A stretch of DNA of 64,000 nucleotides from Channallabes apus (lineage: Eukaryota; Chordata; Actinopteri; Siluriformes; Clariidae). The notes under the pieces are model-generated. The model did no database searches. It was given only the letters and a program-made list of their open reading frames with translations, and was not told where the DNA came from. Every line of letters begins with the position of its first letter. Positions within the stretch are counted from its first letter, which is position 1. Below, piece after piece: positions 1-12,150 of the stretch. The position numbers and the translations under genes were made by a program. The stretch lies in NCBI GenBank assembly GCA_030522415.1, contig CM060114.1, positions 28,028,804 to 28,092,803 on the forward strand, written 5' to 3'.

Positions 1-1242
1 CCAAGATCCGAAAGAAATTCAGGAACAAATGAGAACAAAAGTAATTGAGATCTATCAGTCTGGTAAAGGTTATAAAGCCATTTCTAAAGCTTTGGGACTC
101 CAGCGACCCACAGTGAGAGCCATTATCCACAAATGGCAAAAACATGGAACAGTGGTGAACCTTCCCAGGAGTGGCCGGCCGACCAAAATTACCCAAGAGC
201 GCAGAGACAACTCATCCGAGAGGACACAAAAGACCCCAGGACAACATCTAAAGAACTGCAGGCCTCACTTGCCTCAATTAAGGTCAGTGTTCACGACTCC
301 ACCATAAGAAAGAGACTGGGCAAAAACAGCCTGCATGGCAGATTTCCAAGGCGCAAACCACTTTTAAGCAAAAAGAACATTAAGGCTCGTCTCAATTTTG
401 CTAAAAAAATCTCAATGATTGCCAAGACTTTTGGGAAAATACCTTGTGGACCGACGAGACAAAAGTTGAACTTTTTGGAAGGTGCGTGTCCCGTTACATC
501 TGGCGTAAAAGTAACACAGCATTTCAGAAAAAGAACATCATACCAACAGTAAAATATGGTGGTGGTAGTGTGATAGTCTGAGGTTGTTTTGCTGCTTCAG
601 GACCTGGAAGGCTTCCTGTAATAGATGGAACCATGAATTCTACTGTCTACCAAAAAATCCTGAAGGAGAATGTCCAGCCATCTGTTCGTCAACTCAAGCT
701 GAAGCGATCTTGGGTGCTGCAGCAGGACAATGACCCAAAACACACCAGCAAATCCACCTCTGAATGGCTGAAGAAAAACAAAATGAAGACTTTGGAGTGG
801 CCTAGTCAAAGTCCTGACCTGAATCCTATTGAGATTTGTGGTTGTGGCATGACCTTAAAAAGGTGGTTCATGCTAGAAAACCCTGAAATAAAGCTGAATT
901 ACAACAATTCTGCAAAGATGAGTGGGCCAAAATTCCTCCAGAGCGCTGTAAAAGACTCATTGCAAGCTATCGCAAACGCTTGATTGCAGTTATTGCTGCT
1001 AAGGGTGGCCCAACCAGTTATTAGGTTCAGGGGGCAATTACTTTTTCACACAGGGCCATGTAGGTTTGGATTTTTTTTCTCCCTAAATAATAAAACCCCT
1101 CATTTAAAAACTGCATTTTGTGTTTACTTGTGTTATCTTTGACTAATAGTTAAATGTGTTTGATGATCAGAAACATTTTGTGTGACAAACATGCAAAAGA
1201 ATAAGAAATCAGGAGGGGGGCAAATAGTTTTTCACACCACTG
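1..1242 (+). mobile_element. Tc1-like DNA transposon, left end cut by window
   Basis: A Tc1 (DD34E) element whose right terminal inverted repeat ends CACTG at 1242, followed by the TA target duplication at 1243-1244. The window starts just inside the transposase start codon. The transposase is readable only in pieces: an N-terminal helix-turn-helix part from 29 (MRTKVIEIYQSGKGYKAISK), a middle part from about 205, and a C-terminal part from 633 containing [10 protein letters not shown] and SPDLNPIE. Comparison with the copy at 57378 shows a 1-bp loss near 192, another near 406 and an insertion near 836, so it is dead. It lies upstream of the first visible exon of gene A, presumably in an intron. 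Confidence 0.93.
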
Positions 1243-1375
1243 TATATATAGTAAAATTTTTGTGATCCTCCTTATTGAAGGAGATCCTCCTTATCAGTAG
1301 AGACTGGATAGTTTAACAGATCAAATGTATTTTATTGCACCACCGCTTGCTGATATTGTCTGTAACTTCTTGCAG

Positions 1376-4300
1376 AAAGTACAGCTACAGAGTGACTCAA
1401 GTGAATACAGTGTAATCGAGCGCCTTTTCAACACCACTATGAACGGTTTCAGCATTCAAAAGATTGAAAGAATACAAAACAGATCCCTGTGGGAAGTATT
1501 TCAGTGGTATGTACATAAGCAGTGTAAATTTTGTGCAACTTTTGTACAATAATGAAACTATAGTTTGAAACAGTACATAATGATGATGATGATTTCACAG
1601 GCAGAAAGATCAGATGACCAAGAATAACACAGGGAAGAATGTTACAGAGAAACAACTGTTTCATGGGACAGAATCCAACCATATTGAGGCCATCTGCCGC
1701 CAAAACTTCGACTGGAGAATCTGTGGCACTCACGGCACGGCTTATGGGAAAGGTGTTTTGCTACCGTTTGTTTATATATTTTTTATTATTTTAGAAGAAC
1801 CACTACATAGGTTTTTAAAAATTACATACTGTAGCCTATGTTTAGGCCAGAAATATTGTTAAGTGCTTTTTAGAACTTTGTTATGAATTAAGGTGAAGTG
1901 AAAAAAGCACTAAAGAAGGAGTGAGCGGTTATGGAAAATAAATTATTTGAATTTAACATGCAAAATTAGCGCTCCTTGAGAAGCTTCGCCCCCCAAGTTC
2001 ATACTGTAGGTGAGCATTGCCAAGGCATCTGACGAATATCATATGAAAACATCATCAATCAAAAATGCACTCCGGTTGCTGTTTGGCTGGAATAGTGTTA
2101 CTGTACAGTATACAGGCTGCACCACTTTAGTTTCCATATTTACAGAACCACAACTGGGTATGAACACCAGATTTTTTTCCCATTCTAACACAAAACAGAC
2201 AGCTAGCAGACTTTGACAAGATATTTGCTAAATTTAGAGGTGTACAGTAAGTTAACTAAGTAATGTTATTTTTTACTGTACTTAAGTACATATTTCATGT
2301 TTCTGTACTTTACTTGAGTGGGTTTGTTAGAGAATACTTTTAACTTTTACTCCAGTATATACAGTGGCTTGCAAAAGTATTCGGCCCTCTTGAACTTTTC
2401 CACAATTTGTCACATTACAGCCACAAACATGAATCAATTTCATTGGAATTCCACTTTGGAAGTCCAATACAAAGTGGTGTACACGTGAGAAGTGGAACGA
2501 AAATCATACATGATTCCAAATTTTTTTTTACAAATAACTGAAAAGTGGGGTGTGCGTAATTATTCAGCCCCCAGAGTCAATACTTTGTAGAACCACCTTT
2601 TGCTGCAATTACAGCTGCCAGTCGTTTAGGGTATGTCTCTACCAGCTTTGCACATCTAGAGACTGAAATCCTTGCCCATTCTTCTTTGCAAAACAGCTCC
2701 AGCTCAGTCAGATTAGATGGACAGCGTTTGTGAACAGCAGTTTTCAGATCTTGCCACAGATTCTCGACTGCATTTAGATCTGCACTTTGACTGGGACATT
2801 CTAACACATGGATATGTTTTGTTTTAAACCATTCCATTGTTGCCCTGGCTTTATGTTTAGGGTCGTTGTCCTGCTGGAAGGTGAACCTCCGCCTCAGTCT
2901 CAAGTCTTTTGCAGACTCCAAGAGGTTTTCTTCCAAGATTGGCCTGTATTTGGCTCCATCCATCTTCCCATCAACTCTGACCAGCTTCCCTGTCCATGCT
3001 GAAGAGAAGCACCACAGAGCATGATGCTGCCACCACCATATTTGACAGTGGGGATGGTGTGTTCAGAGTGATGTGCAGTGTTAGTTTTCCGCCACACATA
3101 GCGTTTTGCATTTTGGCCAAAAGTTCCCTTTTGGTTTCATCTGACCAGAGCATCTTCTTCCACATGTTTCCTGTCCCTCCCACATGGCTTGTGGCAAACT
3201 GCAAACGGGACTTCTTATGGTTTTTTGTTAACATTGGCTTTCTTCTTGCCAGTCTTCCATAAACGCCAACTTTGTGCAGTGTACGACTAATAGTTGTCCG
3301 ATGGACAGATTCCCCCACCTGAGCTGTAGATCTCTGCAGCTCGTCCGGAGTCACCATGGGCCTCTTGGCTGCATTTCTGATCAGCGCTCTCCTTGTTCGG
3401 CCTGTGAGTTTAGGTGGACGGCCTTGTCTTGGTAGGTTTACAGTTGTGCCTTCCATTTCTGAATGATCGCTTGAACAGTGCTCCGTGGGATGTTCAAGGC
3501 TTTGGAAATCTTTTTGTAGCCTAAGCCTGCTTTAAATTTCTCAATAACTTTATCCCTGACCTGTCTGGTGTGTTCCTTGGACTTCATGGTGTTGTTGTTC
3601 CCAATATTCTTTTAGACAACCTCTGAGGCCGTCACAGAGCGTCACTCAGTATTTGTACTGACATTAGATTACACACAGGTGCACTCTATTTAGTCATTAG
3701 CACTCCTCAGGCAATGTCTATGGGCAACTGACTGCACTCAGACCAAAGGGGGCTGAATAATTAAGCACGCCCCACTTTGCAGTTATTTATTTGTAAAAAA
3801 TGTTTGGAATCATGTATGATTTTCGTTCCACTTCTCACGTGTACAAAACTTTGTATTGGTCTTTAACGTGGAATTCCAATACTACAGTCTACACTTTACA
3901 ACTTAATCTCCTCACTTCAGCATCTTGTGGTTATGGATCAGTGGAACAATTAGAGAATTTGAGGGACTTTTTTTTATAGAGTAAATGCATTAAATGTATA
4001 AAATCCAATGAACTAACTGTACATTATAACCTCTCTTGTTCTAGGGAGTTATTTTGCCAGGGATGCCAAGTACTCCCATGATTACACCGGAGACTCTACA
4101 GTTCGCACCATGTTTGTTTGCCGTGTCCTAGTTGGCGACTACATCACCGGCGACTTCAGCTACACCCGCCCCCCCCCCAAAGACAGCAGAAATACCATCT
4201 ATTACGACAGCTGCGTGAATAATGTCCACAATCCCTCCATATTTGTAGTGTTTGAGAAGCATCAGATCTATCCAGAATATCTGATCACATATACCAACAG

Positions 4301-4415
4301 GAGTCAGTCATCGTCCCCATATTACAGGCCAACCCCTTCTGCAACTACATCATATCCTTCCTCGTACTCTCCCTCCCCTCAGCCATCCAAATCTGAAAAC
4401 TGTGTTATTTGCTGA
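1376..4415 (+). CDS. parp12-like: PARP12-like gene A, last three exons (catalytic domain), CaaX terminus
   Basis: 3' part of a PARP12-like mono-ADP-ribosyltransferase gene whose earlier exons lie before the window. Exons are 1376-1506 (phase 0 to 2), 1601-1752 (2 to 1) and 4045-4415 (stop TGA), each with AG acceptor and GT donor. They correspond to exons 10-12 of genes B and C; the first has the same length (131 bp). The catalytic domain shows the nicotinamide-binding H in QLFHGTES, Y in [14 protein letters not shown] and I in [10 protein letters not shown], the H-Y-I triad of mono-ADP-ribosyltransferases. After the domain comes a Pro/Ser/Tyr-rich tail of about 40 residues ending KSENCVIC. 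The final CVIC fits a CaaX prenylation box, resembling the end of the ZAP long isoform. The last intron holds a reversed Tc1 element. PARP12 assignment rather than ZAP rests on the intact triad and on paralogues B and C. Confidence 0.88.
2362..3880 (-). mobile_element. Tc1-like transposon, reversed, in last intron of gene A
   Basis: The left inverted repeat begins CAGTGGCTTGCAAAAGTATT after a TA at 2360-2361. A matching reversed repeat with the GGGGGCTGAATAATTA motif spans about 3748-3880 and stops about 85 bp short of the expected end. This family differs from the elements at 1 and 57378. The transposase runs on the minus strand from an ATG at 3587 to a stop at 2577-2579. It is split by frameshifts into a DNA-binding part (about 2971-3587) and a catalytic part (2577-2963, with [10 protein letters not shown] and the downstream E in NAVENLW). 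Inactive. Confidence 0.9.
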
Positions 4416-5105
4416 AGACGTGATAAGACTGTGGCCTCATCGTGCAACCTTTGCATGATTTATTTTGATTATTGTTCCAATCATTTATTAAAAGTTTGAA
4501 TCAAATAATGTGCACTGTGGAGCAGAAGGAACTGTAATGTAAAGGGTTTTAGGGAGGCAAGTGCTTGATTCAGAGTTAAATTGTGGCAGATCTAGCATCT
4601 TACTTAGAATAATTGTTTTGAAACACAGCAGATAAAGCAAGTTATCACAAAACTGATTTTCACAAATATCGTGCACATTTTACTCAGATTTGCCTGATTT
4701 TAAGCCAAATAAGTAAAACGTCTTTTAATTCATTTATTTAGCTTGTACTTAATTTCACTAGTTATTCATTACTTGCGTTCAGTCATTTGTCACTTTTGTT
4801 TTTTCATGTTGGTATTGGTATCTGTTCCCAGAGCAGAATTTACTCTTTACTACGTTGCACCTCGAATAAATAATTTGAGAACATTGTATTATTTAACATA
4901 TCACGAAAAAAAAAAAAAAAAAAAAGTGGTTTGAGCAAAAAGGGCTTTTAGTTCGGTAACCTTTTGAGTGATTCAAATCAAGTTGAATTTGATTGCGTGT
5001 ATCAGATTAATTTCTTTTCTCCAAAAATAGTACAAATCATTGAAATCAAGATCTTTTTACTCAGGATTTAGGCATGTACAGTAAAATGTGTGCTCAGGTT
5101 CCAGC
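4416..5105 (+). other. 3' UTR and downstream flank of gene A
   Basis: There is no coding signal after the gene A stop. An AATAAA at 4865-4870, followed about 35 bp later by a run of A (from about 4906), is the best candidate polyadenylation signal. The rest is unique AT-rich sequence. Confidence 0.45.
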
Positions 5106-5110
5106 ATAAT

Positions 5111-6159
5111 TGTCACGATGCTGGTGTACCGGGCTGGTGTTATCGCCGTGGGCTTACAAAAGGCAGGCATAAACGCAGAGGGTTCTTGTGTAAGAGTCTT
5201 TTATTTAAAACAAACAAATCAAACCAAATAAACAAAACTCTGGCTCATTCATCTTAACCTACACACAGACTTTTCAAACAGAACACACGGGACAAACTCT
5301 AGGAACAAGCGAGTACACTGTACTCAAGCTCACAACACAGGCTACACAACATTCAGGCTCCAATACCTGGGACAGTGAACAGGGGCTCTGTGTTGCGACA
5401 CTCGGCTTAAGATATAGTGGTGCTAATACTGTACATGGAACAGGTTACTTGAGCTCAGATATAGGGAAACCTGCGCTTGTATGGGCGGATACACACACGC
5501 TCCAGGGAGCTAGACTGACACGAACATACACGTACTCAGCTAAGAACACACTCACACCTCTAGGCACATCGTACGCCCAGGCACATCATACACTCTCACG
5601 CCTAGGCACCTCAAACACTCTCCACTCCGGGCACACATACTGTACCTACCCCTATATACCACATACCTATGACTATACATTTTGTATACACACATAAGCA
5701 CTCCATACTCACATACATACAACCAAGCCTTTCACACATTCACCTGTAGAAGGTACACAAGCTTAGAGCTTTAGACTAACAGGGAGAGACATTAGAAAAC
5801 ATGAGGGAGAAACAAACAGGAATAACCAAAAACAATAAGACACCACTCACACTTCACAATAATCAAACACAGGAACATCTAAACATACACTTACACATTT
5901 GACCAAGACACTATGCCTACAGAGCCAGATGAACATAAATAAACAAAAAAAAAAAAACTAAAGCCCACTAGACAATGTTAATGCTCGACCCAGCTTCCCA
6001 GAGCTAACAGCTTTTTATGAGATTGCTAATGAGCCACCTCGGCACAGGTGACACTTAGTCGTCACCTGACCGAGGTGCCTTCTGGGAAACTGGGTCTTCT
6101 AATAAAAAACTACAAAACATAAACATGACCACAGTGCCCTCTAGGGGCAGTCCCTTACA
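5111..6159 (-). mobile_element. Solo LTR of a retrotransposon
   Basis: A 1049-bp block begins TGTCACGATG and ends CCCTTACA, so it has TG...CA ends, and is bounded by a perfect 5-bp direct repeat ATAAT (5106-5110 and 6160-6164). No gag or pol coding sequence is present, as expected after LTR-LTR recombination. On the minus strand the block starts TGTAAGGGACTGCCCC, has a TATA-like CATAAAAAG near 6020 and an AATAAA near 5200, about 90 bp from its end. This suggests minus-strand orientation. The family (Ty3/gypsy or other) is not assigned. Confidence 0.75.
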
Positions 6160-6363
6160 ATAATAAATACAGTTGTATAAAAAGGTACAATGTACTGTTT
6201 TTGTTTTTACCCTAAGAACTTTAACATGTGACTTTATAAATGTTGTAATGTTCTGTTAGCTGTTAGTTAGCACTTGAATGGTATCTACCATACATTATAG
6301 TACATTATACAATATATGCTATATAATATAGGGTATTCTATAATTGTTTTTTCAGACATTATT

Positions 6364-6520
6364 AATTCATTAATTCATCTTCTATACAGCTTAGATTTGG
6401 AGCACGAGGCAGGGTAGACCCTGGACAGGGTGCAAACTAAGTCCATGGGCAGAGACCTGGGGTGGGAATCAAACCCTCAACCCTGAAGGTGGAAGGCGAC
6501 AGTGCTAACTACTACGCAAC
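6364..6520 (-). mobile_element. SINE-A fragment
   Basis: Degenerate reversed copy of the commonest repeat here, a tRNA-derived SINE whose full form has an A-box-like TGGTGTAGTGG and a B-box GGTTCGATTCC, then TGCATGGAGTTTGCATG and a CAGGGTGTACCCC tail. This copy keeps tail and head with the middle deleted. Confidence 0.7.
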
Positions 6521-7007
6521 ACAAATGATTACTATTTTTTGTCTCACATCGTCATTTGTAGGTATCACACTTTTCCTCTATGTGCAACTTCTCCCAAACC
6601 ATCAATGAGAATTTAACCGACCTTTAACAGAACCTTTATTAGGAAGCATAGATGTGCATTAATTATTCCATATTCTAATAAATTATATTTTTCTGATTTT
6701 CTAAAATTAAGTTAAAAACAATAAACAGAGGAGGACCCGATCTGCTATCTGCAATTCCTTCTAAACCATTCATGGGAATTAGAACAAACCTGCACAGTAC
6801 TTTTTTCAGAAAGCATAGATTTCCACTAGCACTAGTCAATTTTTTAACCAGTGATGTTTTCAAAATAAACTTCTTAAGTACTATGCAGCATCTCAATTCT
6901 AGAAACCAAATTCCAAATATAACAGGAACATTGATATACTCATAAATGATGTCATCAAAGAAAATAACTATTGTGACTATATGTTACCTGTGACTTTAAA
7001 GTAATAT

Positions 7008-7133
7008 TTATTCATTCATTCATTCATCTTCTATACCGCTTTATACTGTATTTAGGGTCGCGGGGACCTGGAGCCCATCCCAGGAGACTCAGGGCACAAG
7101 GCAGAGTACACCCTGGACAGGGTGCCAATCTAA
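7008..7133 (-). mobile_element. SINE-A 3' tail fragment
   Basis: Reversed tail only: an ATTC repeat, then CTTCTATACCGCTTTA and CACCCTGGACAGGGTGCCAA. Confidence 0.8.
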
Positions 7134-7274
7134 AGTAATATTTATTTCTTTGAAATGTTTTTTGTAACATTACATTTTCCTTATACAGTATGGCATTAAA
7201 AAGTAGCACATACTGTTGGTGGACAGGTGACACACCTTCCTCGAAAAAATTGCATCTATTTCATTGTGTTACCT

Positions 7275-7545
7275 GCCTACGATGGTGGTTAGCATTGTCA
7301 CCTTGCTCCTCCAGTGTCCGGGTTCGATTCTTGCCTCGGGTGTATTGTTGCCTGGAGTTTGCTGTTCTCATGCAGGTTAGGCTAACTGGCATTCCCAAAT
7401 TGCCCATAGTGTGTGTGCCATGTTATGGATTGGAACCCTGACCAGGGTTTACCCCACCTTGTGCCCTACTGTAAGTCCCCTGGAATAGACTCCAGTCCCC
7501 CCCTGACCCTGTACACAGGATAAAGCGTTATAGACAATGATGATG
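7275..7545 (+). mobile_element. SINE-A copy
   Basis: Nearly full-length forward copy with the B-box GGTTCGATTC, the CAGGTTAGGCTAACTGGC core and the tail GGATAAAGCGTTATAGA followed by a GATGAT repeat. Confidence 0.85.
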
Positions 7546-8002
7546 ACGACGACCTGTCTACGAAGCACAGCTGAACACACAAAGCATAGGCAACACACAG
7601 GGATCACTATTTGTCATCTCACATCGTTATTACACTTTTCTTCTATTCACAACAACTCCTAAACCATTCATAAGGATTTGACCAAACCTTCAAAGAACCT
7701 TTATACGACCTTCAGATGTGTACTAGATATTTAATTTCCAATAATATAACTTTTTTTTTGTAATTTGTACAATGTTCAGTGGAGAGGAGGCATGTATTCA
7801 TACTTGGAAGCTTCATATCTGCTTTTTTATTGTTTATACATTGTCATATTTTACATTGTCACCTTTTGTAGACTTAACCTGGACGTACACACACAAGAAG
7901 GTATTCAAATGAAGAACCAGTTACTGTACATAACCAGTTTACACCACATGCACAAGGCTTATAGCCCACAATTAGCCTGTAACACATTATATTGAACTAT
8001 GA

Positions 8003-8155
8003 GGGGAAAGCAGAGGACCTGGAGGAAACACACAAAACATCAGCAGTTTGCATGAGGAGACAATGCAAACTGTGAACACAAAGAATTAGGGTGAGATTCA
8101 AACCCCCAACCCTGGAGGAAGGAGCCGACAGTGCTAACCCCTGAGCCACCATACT
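8003..8155 (-). mobile_element. SINE-A head fragment
   Basis: Reversed copy of the SINE head (GACAGTGCTAACCCCTGAGCCACC), diverged. Confidence 0.7.
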
Positions 8156-8395
8156 TTCATTTTTAAAAAGGGTACAAAAACTCAAGTATGTAGTGGTCAA
8201 ACACCTCAGTTTCTAAATCCTTCTACATGAAATGCAAAATGGAGAAAGTTGAAGGGAACAGTACAACATGTCGAATAAACGAGGATGTGGCAACCGGGTG
8301 TAGGACTCGCTGGTTTCGTTTCGTGTTAAACGCTGCGTCATCTGTAGACGCGCGTGCTTAAATGGTGGGAAGTCCGGAATCTGCTCGGTTCAGCT

Positions 8396-8421
8396 CACAA
8401 TAAGAGTCGACTCTTATTGTG
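8396..8421. repeat. Perfect 26-bp palindrome
   Basis: CACAATAAGAGTC is followed immediately by its exact reverse complement, with no spacer. It lies in unique intergenic sequence between genes A and B, just after a short CpG-containing stretch (8330-8370). Function unknown. Confidence 0.9.
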
Positions 8422-8624
8422 GAAAGTGGTTTAAATGATTCGATAAATCTTAACAAAATCATGTTTTAGCATTGTGTGTGAAATATATTTTAAATAGGTG
8501 TTTTTAAAAATACTGCAATTATTCAAGCATAATAATATAGCAAAAAATAATTTTAATTAAAATTGATAAAGAAATACTTAATAATTAATTGTATGTAATA
8601 ATGAATGAAAATAATACCACCACC

Positions 8625-8648
8625 ACAACCAACAACAACAACAACAAC

Positions 8649-8681
<33 letters not shown>
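8625..8681. repeat. (CAA)n(TAA)n microsatellite
   Basis: Triplet repeat changing from CAA to TAA units, directly upstream of a SINE-A copy. Confidence 0.95.
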
Positions 8682-8682
<1 letters not shown>

Positions 8683-8830
8683 GTAATTGCGTCTTGCGCC
8701 GCCAGGTTCCAGGTTTGATTCCCACCTCTGGTCTGTGTGCATGAAGTTTGCATGCCCTCCTCATTCTTAGTGGGTTTTCTCAGTGTACCCCGGTTTCCTC
8801 CCACAGTCCAAAGACATGCAGATCAGGTTA
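8683..8830 (+). mobile_element. SINE-A copy, left half (split by Harbinger)
   Basis: Forward SINE-A from the B-box region to CAGATCAGGTTA, where the Harbinger element is inserted. The right half resumes at 11879. Confidence 0.85.
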
Positions 8831-9033
8831 TCAGGGGGGTATTCCAGGAAGCAGGTTATGTGACATACCCGGATAAGTTTGAGGGTAAGTTAGTGGATAA
8901 CCTCAACTTCCGGTTCCAAAAACGGAGGTAACTTTCTGGGTATGTATGTAACCATAGCAACTTACTCTCTGAAGATAACCTGCTCGGTAACAGGTTATGT
9001 TCCAGGGTAAGTTTGTTTCAGAAGCTTAGTGAG

Positions 9034-10357
9034 CATGGCGCCGCCCTTTTGATGAGGATCCCGTGGACGTGGAGGCACAGATTATACGCGTTTTTTTTCG
9101 CCGGGAGAGAATTATAAGACCGCGTATTGATGTGTTTTCATTTCCGAATGATTATTTAAAAGAGCGTTATCGGTTTTCAAGGGAATCGTTAATTTACTTA
9201 ACAGTTCTCCTGAAACCGCATATTGTACATGTCACAAACCGCAGGTCTGCGCTTAGCACAGTAAATATTCTGTACAGCACTTCGGTTTTTTGCGTCAGGG
9301 CATTTTCTGTACAATGTGGGAGATGCAGAGCATGTGGGAAAGGCAACTGTGTGTAGAGCCGTTCGTACAGTATGTCTGGCACTTAAGCACTTCTTACACT
9401 CATGTGTACAGCAGGTCCCTGGACATAAACCTCTCCACATTATTAAAGAGGAGTTCCACAGAGTGGCAGGTTTGTCCTTTGTAGTAAAATCTATGACGCA
9501 CATTTAATATGTAGATACTGTATACTATTTATATACATGTATTCATCCTGCATACACACACTTGATCCTTGCATACTGTATATGCCTTTGTATTTCAGGG
9601 TTTCCAAATGTAATTGGGTGCATTGATGGCACCCACATTCCTATTAAAGCTCCTTCAATAAATGAGGGAGACTGTTAATAGGAAATCTATTCATAGCATC
9701 AATGTACAGGTAACAACTTAATTTTGTGTCCTTAATTTTTTGCCTTGTTAGAATCATTAAACTCATTACTTTTTTTTTCCACTAAATAGGTAATATGTGA
9801 GGCAACCCACATTATTACTAATGTTGAGGCCAAATGGCCAGGATCTGTGCATGATGCCAGAATTTTCCAGGAGTCATCATTATGCCAGACATTTCAGCAG
9901 GGTATGTTTTGTGTTATACATTTAAATTTTTACAAAATTGCATTGTACACTTGAAACATTACAGGACACTTGAATCATTACAGGACAGTTCAATGGTTAC
10001 TTGCTGGGGGACAGAGGATACCCTTGTCTGCCCTATTTAATGACACCCTACCCTGAACCTGATCCTGGACCACAGACACGCTTTAACCTGGCTCACAGCC
10101 GAACACGGGCAAAGGTGGAGATGACCATAGGGATCCTAAAGTCAAGGTTTCAGTGTCTGCGTGGGCTCCGGGTCAGTCCAGAGAGGGCATGCGACATCAT
10201 AGTGGCTTGTGTTGTGCTTCACAACATTGCCACGATAAGAGGAGAGAGCCACCCTCCTTGTATCGAAGAGGATGGCGTAGAGGAACCTCTACAAATTTGT
10301 GCCCATAGAGATGGAAAACTTTTGAGAGACAGGATTTGTCAAAGTTTCTTTTATTAA
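9034..10357 (+). pseudogene. HARBI1-like DDE transposase, decayed
   Basis: Four blocks resemble the exons of a Harbinger transposase: about 9046-9495 (DVEAQIIRVFFRRERIIRPR, later GDAEHVGKATVCRAVR and HKPLHIIKEEFHRVAG), 9599-9708 (GFPNVIGCIDGTHIPIKAPS), 9790-9902 (VEAKWPGSVHDARIF) and 9986-10357 (LLGDRGYPCLPYLMTPYPEP, RTRAKVEMTIGILKSRFQCL). The candidate DDE residues survive in CIDGTH, LLGDRGYP and KVEMTIG. The start region is out of frame with the body, there is a frame change near 9300, and an in-frame stop follows INEGDC. It cannot make a full protein as it stands. Confidence 0.85.
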
Positions 10358-10559
10358 ATTTTTTTTAGTGGTCTGCTGTTCACTGTGGTTCATTTCTTTA
10401 TTTCCTGAAAAACAATGAAAGTAAAATTAAATAAAATGTGGTGTTAATACATTGCTTTATATACACACATATATATATATATATAAATACATTCATACAT
10501 ACTGTAATGAAAAAGGGGGCATGCATTATAATGGTATGCATCATACCTCAGTGGATCTT

Positions 10560-11660
10560 CCAGCATTGTCCACGTCTGTCACAGCAGATATGGTCTCTTC
10601 ATCGTCATCCTTCAGTGGAAATATACAAGTATACATTATCAGGCAAAAAGACAAAAAATAAAGATCTAAAAGTACCTGACAACAAAACACTTACAACTGT
10701 GACAGACTGTGTCATTTCTGCAGGGTCCAATAATACAATCCCTCCATCTGTATCTATAAGAAAATACAACCCATAAAATTCTCAATTTTATCAAAGACAA
10801 AGCAATAATGCAGGAAAAAAACCTTGTCAAAGTAATACAACTAATCAAAAAAAAGTCACAGTAGCATAAACATCATATGCAGTTAAATACAGTAAGCCTG
10901 CATAAAAATGGTAAGCATGTTCAAAAGCCTTTAAGTGACAGAGATAGAAATTTATTCAATCATATAATGAAATCAAATCATAGTGGTAAACTTACATTTC
11001 ACCTTGTTACTTGTGGTGCATGGTGTTTGTGATGTGTCCCCTGGAATGCCAGCAACCACTGGTGGCCCTTTATTAAGGGACAGAGCCAGCTCCTCAGATG
11101 GGGTGGGGGGGGGATTGGGGGGGGGGGTGCTGGGCCCCCGCCAGTTAGACGGGCTTCAGCCTTCTTTCTATTAGCAACATGACAGAAAGAATATACTAAA
11201 TAATGTTTAATAAATTGTACAGTTAATGTGTTATCAAATATTACCTTTTTGCAGAATGTTCTTAAGTTTAATTTTGACTTGGCTCAAAGTTCTTTTGGCT
11301 CCAGATGGATTACAACTTATTAAATAAGAAACCATATATTCCTAGTCAATATACACTGGTATTTTAACCTAAAGAAATCAATGGCTAGAAAAGTAAATGC
11401 TATCATAGTGATTTAACAGTCAAAAGGATGCGGAAGGGGTGTTTTAATTATAAATATTTAGCATTATAATTAAATTTAATATACTCACGCATTTACTCTG
11501 TCCGTTATTTTTTGCCAAGCCAACTCTCTTTGTTTAGCCGATGCAGCCGTATTGCTTTTTTCTGGATTATAGGCTTTAATTCTTCAAAAGCGAGCATTAA
11601 AACCTCCAACTCCGCCTCCGTGAAGTATGCCGCTCTCTTTATTTCATTTGGATGTTCCAT
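10560..11660 (-). pseudogene. Harbinger Myb/SANT-like accessory gene, decayed
   Basis: The minus-strand ATG at 11660-11658 opens MEHPNEIKRAAYFTEAELEV, followed by a helix-rich SANT/MADF-like segment (MLAFEELKPIIQKK). A 1-bp loss then shifts the frame before a recognisable ELAWQKITDRVNA ending at a splice site. A second block (about 11245-11325, KRTLSQVKIKLKNILQK) and a Pro-rich block (about 11000-11175) follow, with internal stops. In active Harbingers this protein recruits the transposase to DNA. Confidence 0.7.
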
Positions 11661-11878
11661 TATAACTCGTGAAATCCGCGATCCATTGAAAATGTCTTTA
11701 TGTAGGCACCGTGCACGCGGATTAACTCTGGGTAACCAGTAGGGGGTTGATTAAACTAAATCTTATCAGGTGTTTTGGAACCGACATACTCTCGGTATGC
11801 GGGTTTGGGGTTAATCAACCCAGAGGTTAAGATTAACCAAATGGTAAGTTAACCAAGCTTTCTGGAACACCCCCCAGG

Positions 11879-12007
11879 TTACTTGACATTCCCAAATTGC
11901 CCGCAGTGTATTTGTGCATATGGGTTTGTCCTAAGTTTCTTGGGATAGGCTCCAGGCCCCCTGCAACCCTGTATACAGGATAAAGTGTTATAGATAATGC
12001 GAGTGAG
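11879..12007 (+). mobile_element. SINE-A copy, right half
   Basis: Continues the copy interrupted at 8830 (TTCCCAAATTGCCCGCAGTG to the GGATAAAGTGTTATAGATAA tail). Confidence 0.85.
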
Positions 12008-12150
12008 ATAACAATAAATATATAAAATTGCTAAAGAAAAACTTAACAATTATATATAAAAATTTATTAAAATAACAACACAAGCAAGAACAAAACCACC
12101 AACAACAACAATAATAATAATAATAAATCATCATAGAATAACTCCAAAAT

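Larger units (their letters stand above)
8831..11878 (+). mobile_element. PIF/Harbinger DNA transposon with two decayed genes
   Basis: 3048-bp element. The left end, TCAGGGGGGTATTCCAGGAA, and the inverted right end, CCTGGGGGGTGTTCCAGAAA, match except at three positions. The target duplication is TTA (8828-8830, 11879-11881), typical of PIF/Harbinger. It carries a HARBI1-like DDE transposase on the plus strand and a Myb/SANT-like gene on the minus strand, the standard two-gene layout. Both are damaged. A microsatellite and a poly-G stretch (11101-11130) lie inside. Confidence 0.93.

Noticed and set aside
5449..5697. Open frame rich in Thr/His/Tyr
   Set aside because: Lies wholly inside the solo LTR and consists of CACA-rich low-complexity sequence.
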